DNA of 64,000 nt from Flavobacterium flavigenum (GTDB lineage: Bacteria; Bacteroidota; Bacteroidia; Flavobacteriales; Flavobacteriaceae), in the NCBI RefSeq assembly GCF_027111255.2, contig NZ_CP114285.2, forward strand, positions 2,480,001-2,544,000, given 5' to 3'. Below are positions 57,075 through 64,000 of the stretch, one piece after another. The number at the start of each line of letters is the position of its first letter. Position 1 is the stretch's first letter. The position numbers and the translations under genes were made by a program. A model generated the notes under the pieces. That model saw only the letters and a list, made by a program, of their open reading frames with translations. It was not told where the DNA came from and did not search any database.

Positions 57075-58982
57075 TTAGTTTCTGGTTAGTATAATCTTGG
57101 CATTATCATTTTTTGATACCTGCTCCATAAAAAGACGGTATTCATCATATTCTTTATTAGAATATTTTCCTTTGTTTAAAAACATGGAGCGTTTGTAAGT
57201 AAGTTTATTATCTTCCTTTTTGATAATTTCTGTTTTATATTCGCCAAATTTCCCTTTTAATTCAAAATTCGAAGGGAGAAATTCAATTGAAAATCCGGCT
57301 GGAAGATTAACTTCAATTTCATCTGTATCTAAATAACCACGCTGAATCTGAAAAGGATTTTTACGATTTCGGATGCGTTTAACATTACTTTTACTTTGAT
57401 TAAAAACATCTACAGGAAAAATCATTTTATTAGCCGAAATCACACCATAATTCGTTGCACTTACCTCTATATCTTCAGTAAAACGAATCTTTTGTTTATC
57501 ATTTGTAAAAGTTATTTTCCCTAATTTTAAATTATTGATGTTGCTCCAATACTCTTTATAATGTGCTTCTTTTTCTGTAGGCTGAAAAGTTTCAGTCCTG
57601 GACTTTGAACTGTATTGAGAACCTTCTGAAGTTATAAAAATATGACCAGAAAGATTACCATTTTCATCAATACTATAACTTCCTTTATCTGTTTGGGTAT
57701 TTCCTTTATCCTCATATATTTTAGTCCTCACAATTATGCCTCCTTCAGGCTTAACGACCAAAACATCCCTGTCATCTGTAAAAGTACCCTGATAACCAAA
57801 TGGATCATCCTGGCTTGTACATTCCAAAAAAGTATAATTCTCTCCATTTGGAACTGCTAATATCATGTGATTTCCCTGCATCGAAACAAAATCAGACTGA
57901 ATATTGGACTTGTAGCGATCACCATATAAAATAGTATTATAAGAGGGAACATCAACCGCTTGTAAAAGAGCCTTGGTATAATTGGATAATGCTTTACAAT
58001 CACCATATCCCAAGCGATCTACATCTGTGGCCAACATAGGTTTCCATCCCCCAATACCTATAGCAATATTTACATATCGTGATTTTTTCTGTACATAATC
58101 ATATACAATTTTTGCTTTTTCGACAGGGTCTTTTTCGTTTCCGACAAGTGCTTTGATTTTAGTCTTAGTTTCTTCCGGCAGCTCAGTAGTCCCTGTTAGA
58201 ATTTTATCTCCATACCATTTACCAAAAGCTTCCCATGTTGTTGCTGTCCCGTCTACTCCTTCTAAGTGAAATTTTTCAAGTCCCATCATAATTCTCGGAT
58301 AAAGATCACGTGAAGACGGGCTAAGATCTTCAGCCTTCTGAGCTAAAATATTAATGGCCTCGTAACTTAGCCTGGTATCCGTATCAGCCGTTTTTTTAAT
58401 ATTAAATCCTGAAAAATAAAACTCCTTCTTTTTAAACCCAAGATTATTCGGAAAAGTGACATTTAATACACTTTTCTCAACACTAAGATAATACCCTCCT
58501 AAAAAATACCATTGTGGTATAAAAGCAGTATTAGAAGTTTCCGTTTCACTGCTATAAACAATAGTAAAGGGATATGAAACTGGCGTATAATTTAAATAAA
58601 CTACTCGGTTATCTGAAAAAAGGGTGCTTCCGCTTACAGCACTTTGGTCTCTAAAATCTTTTCTTTTAATCTTTTTGATTTCATTCCCAAAAGCATCATA
58701 AACAATGGCTTCGATACTTTTAATTGAGGTTGTTTTATCATAGTGCTGATAAGCATCAATGTCATTTAACCCTTTTTCATTAAAAACTGATACTATCCGC
58801 TGTTTCTTAATGTTCATGCTTCTTTGCGAAGCAATAGTAATATCCATTTGATCCAAACGCACAACGGCATTGGCATTTTCTTTGAGACTGTCTTTAATTA
58901 TAGAAGTTGGATAAGTGTTTTTCTGAGCTGAAGAAATTGCGCTAGACAACAGAAAAAGCAAGACGTAAAAAGAGGTTTTCAT
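57075..58982 (-). CDS. DUF3857/transglutaminase-like protein with intact catalytic Cys (copy 1)
   Basis: 635 residues with a signal peptide (residues 1-19, ..SSAQ). DUF3857 domain first, then a transglutaminase-like domain with C329 in GYGDCKALSNYTKALL and H372 in MQGNHMILAVP, and the third residue in LECTSQDD (E or D). Catalysis is therefore possible, unlike in the two downstream paralogs. The TATATTTG at 59006-58999 is a likely -7 box. First gene of the tandem set. Confidence 0.85.
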   Translation of the reverse strand: MKTSFYVLLFLLSSAISSAQKNTYPTSIIKDSLKENANAVVRLDQMDITIASQRSMNIKKQRIVSVFNEKGLNDIDAYQHYDKTTSIKSIEAIVYDAFGNEIKKIKRKDFRDQSAVSGSTLFSDNRVVYLNYTPVSYPFTIVYSSETETSNTAFIPQWYFLGGYYLSVEKSVLNVTFPNNLGFKKKEFYFSGFNIKKTADTDTRLSYEAINILAQKAEDLSPSSRDLYPRIMMGLEKFHLEGVDGTATTWEAFGKWYGDKILTGTTELPEETKTKIKALVGNEKDPVEKAKIVYDYVQKKSRYVNIAIGIGGWKPMLATDVDRLGYGDCKALSNYTKALLQAVDVPSYNTILYGDRYKSNIQSDFVSMQGNHMILAVPNGENYTFLECTSQDDPFGYQGTFTDDRDVLVVKPEGGIIVRTKIYEDKGNTQTDKGSYSIDENGNLSGHIFITSEGSQYSSKSRTETFQPTEKEAHYKEYWSNINNLKLGKITFTNDKQKIRFTEDIEVSATNYGVISANKMIFPVDVFNQSKSNVKRIRNRKNPFQIQRGYLDTDEIEVNLPAGFSIEFLPSNFELKGKFGEYKTEIIKKEDNKLTYKRSMFLNKGKYSNKEYDEYRLFMEQVSKNDNAKIILTRN

Positions 58983-59045
58983 TAGTAAGTATTTTCGCCA
59001 AATATATATTATTTTCCGAAATACTTTAACAAATATTTAATAATT

Positions 59046-59498
59046 TTATTCCCTGTTTTTACTGTCCATTACTATTGTTACAGGACCATCATTTAAGAGA
59101 CTGACTTTCATGTCTGCACCAAAAATTCCGGTTTGTACTTTTTTATTGAATTCTTTCTCCAAAGACTTTATGAAGTTTTCATACATCGGAATTGCAAAGT
59201 CTGGTTTTGAAGCTTTTATATACGATGGGCGGTTTCCTTTTTTGGTAGAAGCATGAAGTGTAAATTGACTTACTACAATTATATCGCCATCTACATCCTT
59301 AACCGAGCAGTTCATGACATCGTTTTCATCACCGAAAATTCGCATTTTTATGATTTTACCTGCGAGCCAGTCGATATCTTCCTGAGTGTCGGCATCTTCA
59401 ATGCCAACTAAAACCAATAATCCTTTTTGAATGTCTGCAACTTTTCTTCCTTCAACGGTTACTGATGCTTCTGAAACTCTTTGGATTACTATTTTCAT
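59046..59498 (-). CDS. dtd: D-aminoacyl-tRNA deacylase
   Basis: 150 residues with MKIVIQRVSEASVTVEG, the active-site SQFTLHAS and the GPVT motif in LLNDGPVTIVMDS. It hydrolyses D-amino acids from mischarged tRNAs. Complete length. Confidence 0.95.
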   Translation of the reverse strand: MKIVIQRVSEASVTVEGRKVADIQKGLLVLVGIEDADTQEDIDWLAGKIIKMRIFGDENDVMNCSVKDVDGDIIVVSQFTLHASTKKGNRPSYIKASKPDFAIPMYENFIKSLEKEFNKKVQTGIFGADMKVSLLNDGPVTIVMDSKNRE

Positions 59499-59606
59499 TA
59501 AAATTGTGAATTATTGTGAATAGGTTAGATACACTGCTGTGCATCTCTACATATGGATAATGCAATTTTGGAATTTTATATAGAAAAAGAAATATTGGGA
59601 TTCAAT

Positions 59607-60584
59607 TTATTTCCTCGTTTCATCACTAGCTGCACGATCTTCTCCATAAGTATCGGTACGATAATGCTCATCATCTCCTTCAAGAATTTTAAGATAACTG
59701 TTATAGCGTGACCAGGCAATTTCATCTTTTTCCAAAGCTGCTTTTATGGCACAATGTGGTTCTTCTTTATGCAGACAGTTATTAAATTTGCATTGATCTT
59801 TCAATTTAAAAAACTCCGGAAAGTATCCGCTGATTTCTTCTTTTTCCATATCAACAATTCCAAAACCTTTGATTCCCGGCGTATCGATGATCCTGGCATC
59901 AAAAGACAAATCATACATTTCTGCAAAAGTAGTAGTATGTTGACCTTGTTTGCTTTGTTCTGAAATAACTGTAGTTTTAAGATGAAGACTTGGCTCCATT
60001 GCATTAACCAAAGTAGATTTTCCAACTCCCGAATGTCCTGAGAACATACTTACTTTGCCAATCATCATTTCCTTCAGTTTGTCAACTCCTTTATTTTCTG
60101 TAGAAGAAATTCTCAGACATTTATATCCAATTTCAGAATAAATGTGCTGCAGATAAAGCTGATCGTCTAAAGTTTGTTCTGTTAAAGTATCAATTTTATT
60201 AAAAATCAGGATAGCTTCAATTCCATATGCTTCGGCAGTAACCAAAAAACGATCGATAAAACTGGTAGTTGTTGGCGGATTATCAATTGTAACCAGTAAA
60301 AAAACCTGATCAATATTAGAAGCAATAATATGAATCTGCTTAGAAAGGTTAACCGATTTACGAACGATATAGTTCTTTCTTTCGTGGATATTATGAATGG
60401 TTCCCGTAACTGCATCTGAAGTTTTGTCCAGTTCATAATCAACAATATCACCCACAGCGATAGGATTGGTACTTTTGATTCCTTTTATTCTGAATTTCCC
60501 TTTCATGCGGCATTCCACAAAATCTCCATTTTCAGATTTTACGGTATACCAGCTTCCTGTAGATTTATAAACGAGTCCTGTCAT
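59607..60584 (-). CDS. rsgA: Ribosome small-subunit-dependent GTPase A
   Basis: 325 residues, circularly permuted GTPase: an OB-fold N-terminus, LIFNKIDTLTE (G4) before GHSGVGKSTLVNAM (G1), DTPGIKGFGIVDM (G3), and a C-terminal zinc knuckle CKFNNCLHKEEPHC. It helps 30S maturation. A TTG-N20-TAATTTTG promoter (60680-60650) is placed about 70-95 nt upstream. Confidence 0.94.
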   Translation of the reverse strand: MTGLVYKSTGSWYTVKSENGDFVECRMKGKFRIKGIKSTNPIAVGDIVDYELDKTSDAVTGTIHNIHERKNYIVRKSVNLSKQIHIIASNIDQVFLLVTIDNPPTTTSFIDRFLVTAEAYGIEAILIFNKIDTLTEQTLDDQLYLQHIYSEIGYKCLRISSTENKGVDKLKEMMIGKVSMFSGHSGVGKSTLVNAMEPSLHLKTTVISEQSKQGQHTTTFAEMYDLSFDARIIDTPGIKGFGIVDMEKEEISGYFPEFFKLKDQCKFNNCLHKEEPHCAIKAALEKDEIAWSRYNSYLKILEGDDEHYRTDTYGEDRAASDETRK

Positions 60585-60600
60585 TCAATTCAAATTGTTG

Positions 60601-60640
60601 ATTTTAGATTTCTGATTTTAGATTTATTCTAACCTAAAAA
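60601..60640. repeat. Word repeat (GATTTTAGATTT)
   Basis: GATTTTAGATTTCTGATTTT, then AGATTTATT; the same word is seen next to queA at 50222-50270. Located just upstream of rsgA. Confidence 0.5.
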
Positions 60641-60649
60641 ATAAAAGGC

Positions 60650-60680
60650 AAAATTACGTTTTTAGAATTGAACAACGCAA
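60650..60680 (-). promoter_or_regulatory. rsgA promoter
   Basis: Leftward TTG (60680-60678), 20 nt, TAATTTTG (60657-60650), in the gap upstream of rsgA. Confidence 0.6.
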
Positions 60681-60724
60681 CTTCACCTTTTAAATTTGAA
60701 ATCTATCCTTTGAATTTGCTATTA

Positions 60725-63700
60725 TTACCAAATAATCTCAGCTAGCACATCGTTCTCCTTTATTTTGCCAAGCTGAATTGTTTTTAAAACTTTAGTCGTT
60801 TTTCCTCCTCTAGTTGTATAAATTTCTACCATAATTGTCGCCGGACCATTTTCTGTTAGTTGTGTTTCACCAAAATAATTCGTCTTGATTTGATATTTTC
60901 CTTTAATTGCATTTCGAATTAAATACTGCTCTGGTCCATAACCTTGCGTAAAATCTTTTGAAAATCTTCCGCCTGCCTCAGTACTGGTATGACTGTAATA
61001 ACATTCTTCGCCATTTGGCTCAATCACATGCAAATCTAAATCTACATCCATCTGATTCCAGTTCATTATGATTCTAATATCTATCGGCATTTTATCAATA
61101 TATTTTTTATCCAATTTTCCGGTTTTCAAACCCGTATGTTCTGTAATCATTCGATTTATATCCATCAGAATAATATCTTCCACCCCTTGATATTGCCTAC
61201 TCATTTCACCATAATAATTTACTTCTAAAGCTTTAATCAATTCATCAAAAGCTTCCTGATATTTTCCAGCATCTTCAAGAGTTAATGCATAATCTCTTAA
61301 ACTTTGTGGTTCATGCGATCTCCATTTTACGACTTGTTTGGCTGTAAAAACGGCATCATCATAATCCTGCCACTGGCGTAAAGTATAAGTCAATGTTTTG
61401 TAAAGCTGATGATTTTCTAATCCTAAATCGGCAATATTACTAATTACCTGCAATGCTTTTTTAACATCGCCCTGATTGTAGAAAAAATGCGCTACATCAA
61501 AATAAAAACTTGGATTTCTTTCCTGTGCTTTTATTAATTCCAAATACAAATCATATTGTTTTTCTTTTGGTGCCGAAGCTAAAGCTTTTAAATATAATCG
61601 GTCAGGATTCCAATTAGTCGAATTATTTACAGTGTCAACTCGTGAGAAAGCATTCGTAATGTTCTCCCTACCATAATTCAATTCATTACCTGATAAATCC
61701 GTACTATTTGAAAGCTTCTCAGAAGAAATAGTCTCTGATACTCCAACCATCATTTTTGCTTTCATAAGATACCCTTCAAGAACTTCACTTCCAATTTTTT
61801 TATCTTTTAAATCTACAATTTTTGGTGCATCATCAGTAACTTCTTCCGATTTCGCAACTACAGGAGCAACAAATTTAACCATGTCAACTGGTGGTGTCGC
61901 CGGAGTATCATATACATTATTATCCTCTTGTACTATCTCCCTTACTGGCCCTGAGCCAACTGGCTCGTCTACTGTCAAAACTGCATCTGCATCTCCTTTT
62001 ATGCTTTCTGAAAGCATTTGCCTGCTTTTCTTAGACTTTGGTAAAACTTTTGGAGCCACATATTTTTTATCTTCTTTCCACCAGGAATTTAATGTTGTAA
62101 AATAAATGTCTACATTTTCCCAATTATTCTTTTGCTGTGCCAGACTTCTGTCATGTTCCTGCTTTTTAATCCTGTCAAATTCTGCGCGTAATTCAGCAGG
62201 AGGAATAATATCATACATAATATAATCCTGAAGATTTTCTAAAACAATCAGCGAAGTATTTTTGGTTATAATGCCGTATTTCTTTCCTAAAGATTCAATT
62301 TCTTGGGCATTTTTGTCGTATTGCAATTCAAGATTGGCAATCTTTTTCTGAACCCAAAGTTTTTCGATATTCACTTCATTTGTATTTTGAAGAGCAGCGT
62401 CTAAAGTTATCTTTCTTTCTAAAACAGCATCGTCTCCATTGCCAAACAACAATGTAATTTCATTTTTAGGAATTAAAGAAATTCCGGCAAAACTAAAACT
62501 GCCCGAAACTGAAGTCCCTTCCATTGGAAACAAATCGGTAATTAAAAGGTTATCTTTAATTCCTAAAAACTTTAGATTTGTATTCGTCAATTTATCCACA
62601 GCATTTTCGGTACTAAATTGGTTTAAATTGATGAAATTACCTCCCGTTTGCGAAGCGGTATAATTTAGAAAAGCAAAATCAGCCGATACACAAGATGAAA
62701 TTGTAAATACCGCTTTTTTAGTTTTAGGAAATGAATTTTCACTCAAAGATGACAAACCATCTGTAGAAAACAGATACTGATCATGATTTGCAAAATTTAA
62801 CTGTGAGTAGCGTGTTCCGCCATCGTATTTTGTATTTTCTAAAACCGTTTTTAATTCACTCCAGTTTCCATTAGAAATAACAAACTCTCTTTGCTTTTCA
62901 AAAGTGTAATTCAAAAAGTACAAAGTCACTTTTGTATTTTTTATCTTTTGAAAATAAGAATCCAGCAAATCCAGTTCCTTTTTCAAATCACGAGTCTGAC
63001 AGCTCAAAGAATTATCCCAGATTAAACCGATTGAAGATGGAATTTTTCTTTCTTTAGTAATTCCTTCAATAAAAGTATTTCCATAAAAATAATACTGACC
63101 GCCAACATCCTGAGTCAAAACGCCTGGCGCATTATTTTGTATCGGAACTTCAAAAACGATCTTTTCTTCTGGCTGATAATTTTCTTTTTCGAAAGACGCT
63201 TCAAAAGACTGATTCCATTTTGAAAAAGAAATCCTGGACGACTTTTCAGTAATTTTGGGTGAAGTTGTAGCGCCAAGAACGGAAATCTTTACTGAAAATT
63301 TATCTAATTTCTTAGGATAGCGGCTTACCAGTTGATACGCCAGATTATTTTTGTCTGAAGCCGAAAGTTCTTCTTCATAACCAATAATTACAATACGTTC
63401 TCCATTTGGCATCAACGGATAAATTCTGGTTCTAAAGTTATTTCCATCCACTTTTTCCAATAATCCCGGATCAACTCTTCGATGCTCAATCGCTTCAAAA
63501 ACCTGCTTGCCTTTATTTTTATTTACCGGAACGGCTTCGCGCATTTTTCCGTTAATATCAATGGCATACCTCGAAACGGAAACATTTTCCGGCAGTGGAA
63601 AAATAAGTTCTGCCTCCATCTGGCGATTTCCTGAATTGAAAAAGTGCATTTCGGCAGTCGTATAGGCGATATTCCCCACCACTTTTACATTCACAATAAG

Positions 63701-63850
63701 CTGACTCATTCTGACTTTTTCAGCGTCTTCTCCTTTGACCGTCATCTCTGGACTTTGTGCAAAAGTTTTGGTTCCGAAAAATAACAAAACATAGAATAAT
63801 AATTTCAAACTGGCTTGAAAATTTTCTGGCTTAAACATTTTTGATTTCAT
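60725..63850 (-). CDS. VIT/vWA-type exported protein with C-terminal DUF2135 and TonB-linker segment
   Basis: 1041 residues using the start at 63850, picked because it gives a compact signal peptide (LLFYVLLFFGTKTFAQ); an in-frame start at 63889 and an internal one at 63838 also exist. A VIT domain (about 35-160, with NVKVVGNIAYTTAEMHFFN and LIFPLPENVSVSRY) is followed by a vWA-like domain with the DxSxS metal motif DNSLS. From about 614 to 690 is a segment closely resembling the TonB linker (see findings), then a helical region with repeat-like pairs, and a C-terminal DUF2135 domain (NWNQMDVDLDLHVIEPNGE). No known enzyme motif. Probably a periplasmic or surface adhesion/complex protein. Confidence 0.8.
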   Translation of the reverse strand: MKSKMFKPENFQASLKLLFYVLLFFGTKTFAQSPEMTVKGEDAEKVRMSQLIVNVKVVGNIAYTTAEMHFFNSGNRQMEAELIFPLPENVSVSRYAIDINGKMREAVPVNKNKGKQVFEAIEHRRVDPGLLEKVDGNNFRTRIYPLMPNGERIVIIGYEEELSASDKNNLAYQLVSRYPKKLDKFSVKISVLGATTSPKITEKSSRISFSKWNQSFEASFEKENYQPEEKIVFEVPIQNNAPGVLTQDVGGQYYFYGNTFIEGITKERKIPSSIGLIWDNSLSCQTRDLKKELDLLDSYFQKIKNTKVTLYFLNYTFEKQREFVISNGNWSELKTVLENTKYDGGTRYSQLNFANHDQYLFSTDGLSSLSENSFPKTKKAVFTISSCVSADFAFLNYTASQTGGNFINLNQFSTENAVDKLTNTNLKFLGIKDNLLITDLFPMEGTSVSGSFSFAGISLIPKNEITLLFGNGDDAVLERKITLDAALQNTNEVNIEKLWVQKKIANLELQYDKNAQEIESLGKKYGIITKNTSLIVLENLQDYIMYDIIPPAELRAEFDRIKKQEHDRSLAQQKNNWENVDIYFTTLNSWWKEDKKYVAPKVLPKSKKSRQMLSESIKGDADAVLTVDEPVGSGPVREIVQEDNNVYDTPATPPVDMVKFVAPVVAKSEEVTDDAPKIVDLKDKKIGSEVLEGYLMKAKMMVGVSETISSEKLSNSTDLSGNELNYGRENITNAFSRVDTVNNSTNWNPDRLYLKALASAPKEKQYDLYLELIKAQERNPSFYFDVAHFFYNQGDVKKALQVISNIADLGLENHQLYKTLTYTLRQWQDYDDAVFTAKQVVKWRSHEPQSLRDYALTLEDAGKYQEAFDELIKALEVNYYGEMSRQYQGVEDIILMDINRMITEHTGLKTGKLDKKYIDKMPIDIRIIMNWNQMDVDLDLHVIEPNGEECYYSHTSTEAGGRFSKDFTQGYGPEQYLIRNAIKGKYQIKTNYFGETQLTENGPATIMVEIYTTRGGKTTKVLKTIQLGKIKENDVLAEIIW

Positions 63851-63947
63851 GACTCGAAAGTTAAGATTGTATTTCAATATAGAGATCAAAAAAACTAAAA
63901 AGGTTGGGAAGAAAAAACTTTATTTTCAAAAAAATCTAATATTGAAA

Positions 63948-63971
63948 CCATATAAGCAATATAAGTTCATT
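63948..63971. repeat. ACCATATAA-type repeat, copy 3
   Basis: ACCATATAAGCAATATAAG followed by TTCATT, upstream of the VIT gene. Direct match to the copy at 50382-50408. Confidence 0.7.
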
Positions 63972-64000
63972 AACGCAAAAAATCCCCAACGCAAAAACGA

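Noticed and set aside
63851..63889. The longest start (63889) for the VIT protein
   Set aside because: It would add 13 residues before the signal peptide; the start at 63850 gives a normal exported N-terminus.

Overview
This window reads as a chromosomal segment of a Flavobacterium-like member of the Bacteroidota. The evidence is low GC with AT-rich gaps, promoters with the TTG-N19/20-TAnnTTTG pattern typical of the phylum, general absence of Shine-Dalgarno sequences, an rRNA operon, and many typical families (DUF3857 transglutaminase-like proteins, ExbB-ExbD-ExbD-TonB operon, PL10/GH105/CE8 pectin enzymes). Nothing was aligned to a database; names come from motifs I recognise.

Region 1 (1-16111) is the edge of a pectin-use locus. 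It holds a PL10 pectate lyase (5' end outside the window), a leftward operon (6952 to 1187) for GH105 rhamnogalacturonyl hydrolase plus most of an oxidative, non-phosphorylating 6-deoxyhexose pathway (two SDR dehydrogenases, lactonase, FAH-type hydrolase, zinc dehydrogenase), and a rightward operon from 7240. The rightward operon is the most unusual part: two solute-binding-protein-like genes without signal peptides, two class III CoA-transferases, a Gfo/Idh/MocA oxidoreductase, a MaoC hydratase and a FucP-type sugar symporter, followed by a CE8 pectin methylesterase. The two operons diverge from one 287-bp gap in which both promoters carry the same TATATTTG box followed at the same spacing by a near-identical palindromic operator, so they are probably co-regulated and serve the same substrate.

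Region 2 (16167-24230) has a LuxR-type regulator, a DUF1349 lipoprotein, and a leftward rRNA operon (16S, tRNA-Ile, tRNA-Ala, 23S, 5S, then tRNA-Phe and tRNA-Leu beyond a terminator) driven by three tandem promoters. Region 3 (24231-36740) has a LolC/E-like permease, a YkgJ-type cysteine cluster protein, a methyltransferase, an intact IS3-family element with 3-bp target duplication, queE, and an ExbB-ExbD-ExbD-TonB-small membrane protein-PstS-like-TPR operon, then a HerA-like ATPase.

Region 4 (36794-64000) is mostly housekeeping or core genes: kynurenine 3-monooxygenase and kynureninase, a serine hydrolase, penicillin acylase family protein, an AsmA-like protein, an unrecognised 603-residue protein with conserved-looking glycine and cysteine motifs, queA, aroA, a MazG-like pyrophosphohydrolase, three tandem DUF3857 proteins (two without the catalytic cysteine), dtd, rsgA and a large VIT/vWA/DUF2135 protein that carries a rearranged piece of the TonB linker. 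Intergenic DNA throughout is seeded with short repeat families (a REP-like element in three copies, an ACCATATAA...ATATAAGTTC element in three copies, and locally repeated short words).
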